A stretch of DNA of 64,000 nt from Diplodia intermedia (taxonomy: Eukaryota > Ascomycota > Dothideomycetes > Botryosphaeriales > Botryosphaeriaceae): the NCBI GenBank assembly GCA_021495925.1, contig JAKEKT010000134.1, forward strand, positions 1 to 64,000. Direction: 5' to 3'. Positions 21,551-31,155 of the stretch are shown one piece after another. Positions within the stretch are counted from its first letter, which is position 1, and the number at the start of each line of letters is the position of its first letter. The notes below the pieces were generated by a model. The model was not told where the DNA came from. It saw only the letters and a program-made list of their open reading frames with translations, and did no database searches. The position numbers were made by a program, and so were the translations under genes.

Positions 21551-22529
21551 ATGGCCGATTCAGGAGCAGCTGCGGCGCCCAAGCCCAGCAGCAGCGTGAA
21601 GCTGGTTCTGCTTGGCGAGGCTGCCGTCGGAAAAGTACGCCTCCTGCAACCACCGTGATAGCGCCATCCGCTGCCGATTATTCAACATGCTGACGCCCAC
21701 CTCGCGTGCAGTCGTCGCTGGTCATGCGCTTCGTCAACAATGACTTCCAAGAGAACAAGGAACCCACCATAGGAGGTCCGCCCGCACTCCGCCGACCCGT
21801 TGCTCTGCCCCCCCAGATAGACTGACATGACCCCGTACAGCCGCCTTCCTGACCCAAAAATGCAACCTCCCCACCCGCACCATCAAGTTCGAGATCTGGG
21901 ATACCGCCGGCCAGGAACGCTTCGCCAGCCTGGCCCCCATGTACTACCGTAACGCCCAAGCCGCCCTCGTCGTCTACGACATCACCAAAGCCTCCAGCTT
22001 GACCAAGGCCCAGCACTGGGTTGCCGAGCTCCAGCGCCAGGCCAGCCCCGGAATCGTCATTGCCCTCGTTGGAAACAAGGCAGATTTGGTCGAGGCCGAC
22101 AGCGGGGACGCGGATGCGGAGGAGATGGCTTCCCCCACCGCCCCGGAGACCCCGGCCGATTCTGCCGAAGGTGCCGGTGCGGAGGGCGCCGCCGAGGGCG
22201 AGGCTGATGGCGAAGGTGCCGCCGAAGCCCCCGCCGCCCCGGCCGCGGCGGACGAGGACGACAACGACAGCGATGCGCGCAAGGTGGCCACCAAGACGGC
22301 CAAGGCCTACGCCGACGAGGAGAGCCTGCTCTTCTTCGAGACGTCGGCAAAGACGGGCCAGAACGTGGCCGAGGTGTTCACCGCCATCGCCAACGCCATC
22401 CCGGAAACGAGCCTGAAGGGCCCGCGTGGCGTCGGCGGCCAGACCAGCTTAAACAGGGGAGACGATGCGCGGGTGAACCTGACCAACGCGCGGGATGCCC
22501 AGGGCCCCAACCAGGGATGCGCTTGTTGA
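21551..22529 (+). CDS. Rab5-type small GTPase (Ypt5/Vps21) with an acidic insertion
   Basis: Exons 21551-21634, 21712-21775 and 21841-22529 (278 residues). G1 is GEAAVGKSS (22-30, split by intron 1 after GK). The switch-I threonine lies in PTIGAAF (46-52), G3 is WDTAGQERF (69-77), G4 is NKAD (128-131) and G5 is ETSAK (216-220). The C-terminus GCAC provides a CxC double-prenylation signal. ERFASLAPMYYRNAQAA is characteristic of Rab5. The protein should control early-endosome fusion. It is about 60 residues longer than usual because of an Ala/Glu/Asp/Pro-rich insertion at about 134-194 between G4 and G5. The insertion is in frame, has no splice signals and is probably a disordered surface loop. 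Family assignment is certain; the choice among Rab5 paralogues is not. Confidence 0.93.
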
Positions 22530-23573
22530 AGCGGCTGGGGGAAAGAATTGATGGTAAACGGATAGGAGTAGTCGGATAGACAGGGTGGAATAGTCATTAC
22601 ATCAGATACGGCATGACGAAGGCTTATGTTTGGAACCCGCATTGACGTTCTTCTCTCTCCCTTCTTCAACTTCCCTGGCTGCACGGCCGTGTAAATGCTT
22701 TTCCTACGAGAAGTTCGAAGCATTGATTATATCTCCTTGCTCGTGTGGACTTGTACGTGTTAGAGGCTTAGTTGTGAAAATAGGTCTATCAATATTATGA
22801 CGCCGTTTAAAAAAGCCCTTGGGCTGAAACAAGGACCTTGTTTCCACCTGTAAGGGATTCCAACATGGGGAGCCAACAAAGACACACTGCGGGAGCCCTA
22901 ACCGGGAGCGATACCGGTGTCAGCCAGGGTCTGGGAGGTATGTCAAGGTCTGTCGTCTCTCTCGAGTCTCCGCTCCTTTTCTTCTTCGACAGACTGAAGT
23001 CGGGCTCGGGGCCAGGGCGTAGACACTAAAACCATGATCCCGGTCAACACTAACACTATAGCCGCCGCACTTAACCTTTTAGAGACGAAGATGCTTTAAC
23101 AACTAAACGCGACTTCAAGGTGCTGACAGTTGCATATCTATACGCAGCTGAAGCTAATATATGGATGTAGATATTGATTCGAGAACTGCATAACGGTGGG
23201 CAGTCGAAGCACTGTCTAGACGTAAACGGAACGCTTAAAACCACGCAGCATCAATCTGGATACACATCTACAGGGTTTACTCTGCTCTGCTACAAACCCA
23301 TCGATCCCTGCAAACGAGGATGTCTTGACTCGGCTATGATACACTCGGCAACGTTTATCGCAAGGATTGGTCGCGAGAGCGCTAGCCCCACAAAAGAAGA
23401 GATGCATCCATTGTCAAGGCGCCCCACAGAAATGGGGCGTCTTTCAGCCCCCAAAAGATCATCCAGCGGAGCCCCACACCGGCGGTAAAGGTAGCAAACG
23501 AAGGGGTCAATTGAAAGAGGGAGAGAATCCTTCACACCGAGCACTCCCTCCCCCAACCCTACACCAACGCAAC
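22530..23573. other. intergenic between the Rab5 and Ecm33-like genes
   Basis: No supported gene. A weak relative of the 77-bp element may lie at about 23145-23190 (GCAGCTGAAGC ... GATTCGAGAACTGC). An AACAAGGACCTTGTTTCC palindrome lies at about 22829; a similar core recurs near 9905. Confidence 0.45.
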
Positions 23574-25278
23574 ATGTTGTTCTGGCTCTTTATCGTATGG
23601 GCGCGCCTTGTGTCGGCAAGCAAGTGTCTCTCTCGCCCCGGCCCGAGACCATCTCGACTAACTTCTCGAGCACAGCATGCACCGGCACAACCACCATCGG
23701 CAGCTCGGAAGAGGCGAGCGCGTTGGCATCGTGCACGACATACTCGGGCACAGTGGCCATCGCGACCGACGCCGCCAAGAACGTTGCCCTCGACGGGCTG
23801 GAAGTGATCAACGGAAACCTGACGGCGGACAACGCCACGGAGCTCTACAACCTGTCCGGGAACGCGCTGAGATATGTCGACAACTTCTACCTCCGGGAAC
23901 TGACCGCCTTGAGCTCGATGGACTTCCCTCTGCTGACCTCGGTCGACGTCATCGAATGGTCCGCCCTGCCCTCCCTCGGCAACCTCAGCTTCTCGACGCC
24001 CATTAGCCGGGCCACGAGCGTCAACATCCAGGACACCTTCCTCAGCTCGTTCGAGGGCCTCGGTCTCAGCAACCTGAAGTCGGTGGGCACGCTGTACATC
24101 GGCAACAACAAGTACATGGAGAACATCACCATACCGAACCTCGACACCGTCGACACGTCCATCTCATTCGAAAGCAACGGATTCAACGCCAACAAGGTCT
24201 TCCTGCCGGTTCTGGCCACCGCCGCCGACTTGACTTTTCGCAACGCGACCAGCGTCTCCATCCCCTCGTTGACAAACATCACCGGCGACCTGTTCGTCAC
24301 CGGGGCCGAAGGAGTGACCTTCTCGGCCGGCAGCCTGGAAGAAATCGGATCGACTTTGACCATGGTCAACAGCGAATCCCTGAGCAACCTCTCATTCCCC
24401 GCCCTGGCCACCGTCGGCGGAAGCATGAACATCAGCCACAACCCCAACCTGACATCGCTCGCGTTCGCCAGCCTGCAGACGATAGGAGGAGACGTAGACC
24501 TGGACGGGAACTTCACCAGGTAAGCCACAGACGATCCAACGCTTCCCACTCAAGAAAAACATCGAACCAAGACCGCGGGGGCGGTGTTGCCCCACCCCCC
24601 GCTCACCACTGACACCTCCTCCCCCTCCCCCCGGGGGAAAACCCCACACACAGCGTCACCTTCCCGTCCCTGCGCACCCTCCGCGGCGCCCTCAACCTCA
24701 CCACCACCGCCACCGCCTTCGACTGCGCCGCCCTCAAACGCGCCGCCGACAACGGCACCGTCGAGGGCGGCCTCGCCTGCACCGACGCCTCGGGCGACAC
24801 CGTCAGCGCCGCAGCAGTCACGAACCCCGATACCTCCTCCTCATCAACGGACAGCAGCAGCAGCAGCAGCACGTCCTCGTCCTCGTCCATCGGCCCCCTC
24901 ACCTCCGGCGCCAAAATCGGCCTCGGCGTCGGCATCGTCGGCGGCGTCTTCGGCATCGCGTGCGGCGCGGCGCTCGTCGTGCTGCTGCGGCGGCTGCGGC
25001 GGCAGCGCAGGATCGCGGCAGCATCATCACCGTCGGCGGATCGAGAAGGAGGAGGAGAAGAAGGAGGAGGAGGAGGAGACGAGAAGAGAAGGGAGGGGGA
25101 ACTGCAGGAATTACCGGAGAGCGCCGCGGTGCAGGAGTTGGAGGCGCATCGGTTGATGAACGAGTTGGATGCCGAGCGCGGGTTCGTGGAGGCGCCGGGC
25201 GGCGGCGGCGTGGTGGCGGAGTTGCCGGGGGATGATGTGTTTCGGGGGGAGGAGCGGAAGGGGAAGGGGGGGCGGTGA
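23574..25278 (+). CDS. Ecm33-like receptor-L-domain wall protein with a transmembrane anchor
   Basis: Exons 23574-23619, 23676-24519 and 24654-25278 (504 residues). Exon 1 codes the signal peptide (MLFWLFIVWARLVSA). Intron 1 is 56 bp and of GC-AG type: GCAAGT donor, GACTAAC branch, ACAG acceptor. It is the only splice I found that brings the signal peptide into frame with the ectodomain. The ectodomain shows leucine-rich receptor-L/Sps2-Ecm33 repeats with many N-glycosylation sequons. A Ser stalk (about 357-376), one transmembrane helix (about 384-408), a stop-transfer RRLRRQRR and an acidic tail follow. Ecm33 proteins are normally GPI-anchored, so the helix and tail are a notable variant. 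A role in wall integrity or sensing is inferred. Confidence 0.82.
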
Positions 25279-25292
25279 GGTGGGGTTTGTGG

Positions 25293-25326
<34 letters not shown>

Positions 25327-25852
25327 CGGTATACCCGAAGATGGTTGCGTCTTACCTCGGGCGGCGCCGTCTGGCAGAGGATTTTGCGGAAGGCACGGTG
25401 GTTTTCGTCCTTCCGGATCGCGGACAAGGGGACGCTGTATATATTGAGATACCCCGTTTTTGCAGCCATGCTGTATATATATATGAAGACTACGGAAGTC
25501 CGAGCGTGTATAGCATCTTAATCATGAACCAGCCTTATGCATTAAGCTATTATCTATAGCAGCCACTCCTTTCGAGTTGGATGGAACTGCACTAATCCGT
25601 CTCGGTGATGGATTGGGAAGTCGAATATATGAAAGGCTAGTGCCCGCTACTGATCTGTTGCTATGCTCGTTGGACAAAGTCAGGGGGTGTAAATGGCGAT
25701 GCTTGCATTGTTCCCTGGCGGGCTTTTCATGGCTCTGGTGAGGTAGGAGGTCCTGCCAAGGGGAAATGTTCAGATAGGCGGCATTGCGCTCCAGGGGCTC
25801 TTCAGCACGTTCTCCCTGGCGAAGCTATCTACAATCAAAAATCTCCTACTGA
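25279..25852. other. 3' flank with GA microsatellite and degenerate repeats
   Basis: (GA)n at about 25305-25323. The segment near 25770-25815 (GGCGGCATTGCGCTCCAGG) resembles 26235-26280, a diverged repeat. No gene seen. Confidence 0.5.
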
Positions 25853-26041
25853 GCAGTCGAATCATATATCTGGACGAGTTTTTCTGCGTTTGATCCTCTC
25901 CTGCGTAGGTCGTTGAATCCAATGTCGAGATGGGTTTGTCGGCATTCAAGAGTTATATCTACGTCTGGACACTGGATCCAACTACCTACGGTTTTCTGTA
26001 TTCGAAACTCCCACCTACATCTGGACATTGAATTCGACTAC
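25853..26041. mobile_element. 77-bp element (copy 5, 25909-25985) flanked by inverted half-elements
   Basis: The central 77 bp runs from GTCGTTGAATCCAATGTC to CTGGATCCAACTAC. It is flanked on both sides by 56 bp whose outer ends are themselves arms of the family (GCAGTCGAATCATATATCTG on the left, ATTGAATTCGACTAC on the right). The arrangement is symmetrical (56 + 77 + 56), suggesting one element inserted into another. Confidence 0.65.
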
Positions 26042-26642
26042 CCGTATGAGTAGCGTATAGTGTCTTCTACGGGATCGAGGCTAAGAGGGTCAAACCTTTT
26101 AATTAACCCCTACGTCAGCGCAGATGCTTATATGGACAACACGAGAAGTCAAAGATCTTATCTAGATAGAAAGTCCTGGTCTAATAATCGAAAATTACGT
26201 CCGGACTTGAGCTCCGACTCCTCTACTTGTCTAAATAGGCGGCAATGGGCTCCAGGAGCTCTCCGCGGAGGTCGACAACTATGGCGGCGGATTTGGCGTG
26301 CGGCTGCGACGGTGAATCGTCATCTAGACGGTAGATATTACGAGCGGGTGCTCTTAAGGAGCTCTTCGGGAAGGTCGTAGGTTGTTAATCATGGTGGTTG
26401 GTTTGGCTTGCTGCTATGAGCCCGGTAATATGCCTAATAAGCTCTTTAAGAAGGTCGTTATCTTTCCTCGTCTTCATAACATACTTACCGCGCGCTGCGG
26501 CTATATTACCCGTACGTACGAGTCTAAGCTATATGCTAATCCAGTCTTCTATAACATATAAGCGGCTTTTACTAAGCCCTATAACCAAGTGATAGGACCC
26601 TCTTATCCCTAAAGAGCATTAACCCTCACCTTTAATCTATAG
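26042..26642. other. degenerate repeat block, no gene
   Basis: AT-richer DNA with diverged tandem-like units sharing GCTCT..GGGAAGGTCG-type cores (about 26250, 26350 and 26440). Probably a mutated transposon remnant; I cannot assign it. Confidence 0.4.
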
Positions 26643-27173
26643 CCCTTCGAGTACTTTCGTCTATACCCACTACCAACGCGGGGTGCGTATAAGGGAACGA
26701 CAAGAGATAAGAAGTTCGGCCAGAATCCTAGATTCTCTCGTGCTCATCCGAGCAAATCCACCACTCGCCGCACGTACTTCCGCATCAGCGTCCACGCCGT
26801 CACCAAAGACGACGACGACGACGGGTCGCCAGCGATCCTGCTACCCGGCACCGGGTCCTTCATCAAAAGGGGGGAAATTACGACCATGATGGCGTTGTGC
26901 CTACACTTCCCACGTTTGTCGCGTATTCGCAAAGACAGACAGGCCTTACAAGGCAAGCCCATCACCCAAAAAGGCAGAGAACGAACGATGTGTCTGTCAT
27001 CACGGTATGTACATACCAACAGCACCCACCACCCCTCCCCCACACCCAAAACGCCCACAACAACATCAACCGTCAAACCGACGTCCCATCCCGCCACCCG
27101 TCCCGACTTCAATGACACATCCCCCATTTTTAACTGGATACCACCACCACCCAATCACCGACACCCCGGGTAG
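26643..27173 (+). other. long start-less open frame, possible gene fragment
   Basis: Directly after a TAG at 26640-26642 an uninterrupted frame of about 176 codons begins. Its first 120 residues look protein-like: FEYFRLYPLPTRGAYKG, later RTYFRISVHAVTKDDDDDGS and PAILLPGTGSFIKRGEITT. No upstream ATG exists in the frame. A GTATGT donor-like site at 27004 follows. It may be an internal exon or remnant. The family is not recognised. Confidence 0.25.
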
Positions 27174-28078
27174 CTGTTACCGGGATCTCCATCCTTGAGC
27201 CGAACCGCTTACATACATGGTACGTCGTCCCGAGTAGAGATCTTCCCCAGGAAGGAAGGAAAGCAAAAAGATCTCCCCAAGGATCGTGTGCCTACAAGGT
27301 TCCGGGAACTAACGTACGTGGGAGGAGCGGCGGCTCGGCGGGCCGCTAGTACATGAGGTACCGATAGACGAAGTACGCTTGTATGTACATACATACATGC
27401 ATCGTTGCCAACCAACCGGCCCAGTAATTTGATTCGGCATAATAATCGTGGGGATGGATCTGAAGATGTGGTGGTCTGGACGTAAAATGTGCTACGGTAA
27501 ATGCGAAAAGTTGTATCTCGATATTGGCTTCGACGGAGTATCGAAAATGAGGATAGATATTCTGCGGCGGCATGATAGTCCTCTTTGCGGCAAAACGACG
27601 CGACGACGACAAAGCCGCGGCGTAGACGAGCGCTTGCAATGAATCCTAGAGTGCGTCCATGTGGAGGCTTCGACTGCATACCATCAAGTCTGCACGAAAC
27701 CCACCCGCGAGTCCCAACAGGAGTAAACCAGGACCTGGTTTCATATTGGAGGTCCAAGTGGGACCAGGGGACTTAGTCATCCGCGCATGAACCCACACAG
27801 TGCGGCGACTTCCGATGATGCAGGAACGGCGGGTCGTGCGTTAAGAGCGGGCGCAATAATGAAACACCATAGAACATCACCGACAGAGGGAACAAGAGTT
27901 GTCAGAACATCATCACTTCTATTTTTTGTTGGAAGGATAGAAGTAAATCTAGCAATCCTCCCTTCCCATGATTCGTAAACCGTCAGAAAAGTAAGAAAAG
28001 CCGCACCACTCGAAAATCCTCCACGAAACGCTAATCTCGAGAGGCGAAAGAAATAAGAGAAACCTAAGGAGGAATCGC
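27174..28078. other. intergenic, 3' flank of tef1
   Basis: No supported gene. The part next to 28079 is presumably the tef1 3' untranslated region. A weak relative of the 77-bp element may lie around 27460-27535. Confidence 0.5.
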
Positions 28079-30010
28079 TTATTTCTTGGAGGCCTTCTGG
28101 GCGGCCTTGGTGACCTTGCCAGCACCAGCCTTCTGTGAGGTTGTTAGCAACCATTTTTTTCAAAGAAAATTGAAAAAGCGACGGATGGGGGTTACTCGCA
28201 TCAGATTTCTCAACCGATTTGATCACACCAACTGTTTGTTTGTTAGCATTAGAACATTGGGGAGGGGAGGGGTTGATGGTTGGTACGAACCGGCAACGGT
28301 CTGGCGCTGTGAGGGAGTTAGCAATGTTCAACTGAATATATTGGAAGGGAGTGTTGCTTACCATGTCACGGACAGCGAAACGACCAAGAGGGGGGTACTG
28401 GGTGAAAGCCTCAACGCACATGGGCTTGGAGGGAATCATCTTGACGATGGCGGCGTCACCAGACTTGATGAACTTGGGGTTGTTCTCAATGGACTTGCCG
28501 GTACGGCGGTCGATCTTCTCGAGCAGCTCAGAGAACTTGCAAGCAATGTGGGCAGTGTGGCAGTCCAGGACGGGAGCGTAACCAGCACCGACCTGACCGG
28601 GGTGGTTGAGGACGATGACCTGGGCGTTGAAGGAGTCGCAGCCCTTGGGGGGGTCGTTCTTGGAGTCACCGGCAACGTTGCCACGACGGATCTCCTTGAC
28701 GGAGACGTTCTTGACGTTGAAGCCGACGTTGTCACCGGGGACACCCTCGACGAGCTGCTCGTGGTGCATCTCGACGGACTTGACCTCGGTGGTGACACCA
28801 GCGGGGGCGAAGGTGACGACCATACCGGCCTTGATGACACCGGTCTCGACACGACCGACGGGGACCGTGCCAATACCGCCGATCTTGTAGACGTCCTGGA
28901 GGGGCAGACGCAGGGGCTTGTCCGAGGGACGGACGGGGGCGTCGATGCTGTCGATGGCCTCGAGCAGGGTCTTACCGGTGGACTTGGTCTTGGTCTCCTT
29001 CTCCCAACCCTTGTACCAGGGGCAGTTGGTGGAGGCCTCGATCATGTTGTCACCGTTGAAGCCGGAGATGGGGACGAAGGGGACGGTCTTGGGGTTGTAG
29101 CCGACCTTCTTGATGAAGTTGGAGGTCTCCTTGATGATCTCCTGGTAACGCTCCTCAGACCACTTGGTGGTGTCCATCTTGTTGATGGCGACGATGAGCT
29201 GCTTGACACCCAGGGTGTAGGCGAGCAGGGCGTGCTCACGGGTCTGGCCATCCTTGGAGATACCAGCCTCGAACTCACCAGTACCGGCGGCAATGATAAG
29301 AATGGCGCAGTCGGCCTGGGAGGTACCAGTGATCATGTTCTTGATGAAGTCACGGTGACCGGGGGCGTCAATGACGGTGACATAGTACTTCGGGGTCTCG
29401 AACTTCCAGAGGGCGATGTCGATGGTGATACCACGCTCACGCTCGGCCTTGAGCTTGTCAAGAACCCAGGCGTACTTGAAGGAACCCTTGCCGAGCTCGG
29501 CGGCTTCCTGTTGTGGCGTGCGTTAGCCTGGGGTCGCACGAGAGCACATGAGTGGTCGGGGCATTGCTCGCTAGTGAGGGGCGCATCGGCCTGACGCCGG
29601 TCGCAAAAAACCAAGTGCGGCCAGTTTGCCGAGCTCAGACGAGGTTTAGCGCGGGCCAAACCCCACCACGAAAAATGCCCCTCACCGAGCGATAAGGTGG
29701 GCTGTGCACGCAGTGCGGGAGCTGGAAAAATCCTCTTACCTTCTCGAACTTCTCGATGGTACGCTTGTCAATGCCACCGCACTTGTAGATCAAGTCTGCC
29801 ATGCGTGTGAGCGGGGTTGCCCCATGACGTAGGCACTGGACGAGGACAACTTACGGCCGGTGGTGGTCGACTTGCCAGAGTCGACGTGGCCGATGACGAC
29901 GACGTTGATGTGAGTCTTTTCCTTACTGCGGCGCTCGTCAGTATGCGTCGGCGGGAGCGGTGCCGCGCTGGTGCGACCGGCGGGCGAGGGCGGGCTGCGA
30001 CGTACCCCAT
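28079..30010 (-). CDS. tef1: translation elongation factor 1-alpha
   Basis: Seven exons: 30010-30006, 29925-29855, 29795-29740, 29507-28362, 28306-28291 (16 nt), 28231-28200 and 28132-28079. They total 459 residues, matching the 460 or so expected. The GTP-binding motifs are GHVDSGKS, DAPGHRDF and NKMD. The C-terminus is RQTVAVGVIKSVEKSD then KAGAGKVTKAAQKASKK. The product delivers aminoacyl-tRNA to the ribosome in the cytosol. The first exon is only ATGGG. The last intron (28199-28133) starts GCGAGT, so it is GC-AG; it is the only junction that keeps the conserved tail in frame. Heavy use of C-ending codons fits strong expression. Intron 3 (29739-29508) is the barcode intron used in fungal taxonomy. 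Confidence 0.97.
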
Positions 30011-31155
30011 GGTGACGGTGTGGAAGTGTTGTCTGGAACTTGGAGTTGAAGTAGTTTGAGATCCTGGGCGGGGGTCAGTACAGCGGTCGAGGCAGAGAGG
30101 CAATGGCGGGGTCGGGCGTACACAGATACGAATGCCGACGATTCGAGGTGTGTGAGACGAAGAGGAAAAGAAGAGGTGGTGGAGGGGCGCAGGAAGGTTT
30201 TTATCGGGCGCGGGCGGCGTGGTGGGGGCGCTAACTAAGCAGGGAAAACTTTTGTGCCCTACCTCATGCACTGCCAGCTGATGGCGGGGCAACCTTGCGG
30301 CGGCGGCCCAACGAGCGCTCGTCTGATGCGCTGTTCACGGTATGACTCCCGTGGAGTCGGCCTCTGCGACCACGGCGCGAGCGGCCACACAATTGGGTCT
30401 CTGGCCCGCTAGCCGCGAGATGGCTGCCGCGCCTTTCACCGCACTGCAGATCCGGTTGCCACACGCCGTCCAGAACCGCCGTGACTTGCAGCCCCGGCGG
30501 CAACGTGCAGCGCCCGCTCTGTATCGCTTGTCGCCCGCAAATCGTGCGCCTCCGCCTGTGCAGAGGCCGCGACCCGCTGCTGCTCTGCGATGCTGCGGGA
30601 GTCAAAGCTTTGTGGCGCTTGGTGTTGCCTTCGCGCTGAGGATCCTCTGCCGGCCCCTCTCGTCGCCGTCGCTTCTGGTCACCGCAGCAGCTGCACGGCT
30701 CCGCTCACCGCGGCCGGCCGCGGCGAGAGCGTGTAACCACAGTTCAGCGGCAGGCGGCTGCGTCAAATTTCCCATATTGCTGTGCGGCTCACCCCGCCGG
30801 TTGAATGACTCTTTCGGGCGCCGTTGGAATTTGCCATGACGTCGGCGGGCCCCGCGCGCGCAGAAAAAAATTATTCGACCACCGTGCTACCGTGCAGGGA
30901 CACCGCGGACCTGAGTGAGCAACCGTCTCTGAGCTTCACACCACCAACCAGAATCCTTTGTCTCGGCGCAAGTGGCGAGCCATTATTTACTGATCTACAT
31001 GTTGTACATTTTAAGCCTCTAGAATGTGTAGCCATGAGCACCCAATTCCTGCCCTGCGCCTTTTCTTGTGCATACACGCCCGGGGCCTAGATAACCTCAA
31101 AGATAGCTCCATGAAATGTCCATCATGTCACCCACCTCGTAGCGTTTCGTATCCC
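30011..31155. promoter_or_regulatory. tef1 upstream region and SLS1 3' flank
   Basis: 1.1 kb between the tef1 start and the SLS1 stop. It should contain the strong tef1 promoter; the stretch before the ATG has alternating CT-rich tracts. No other gene seen. Confidence 0.5.

Noticed and set aside
23597..24523. Start of the Ecm33-like protein at ATG 23597
   Set aside because: It would lose the signal peptide; the upstream ATG 23574 with a phase-fitting GC-AG intron explains the data better.
28086..29594. 502-codon plus-strand open frame opposite tef1
   Set aside because: It is the mirror of highly biased tef1 codons; the minus strand is the conserved EF-1alpha gene.
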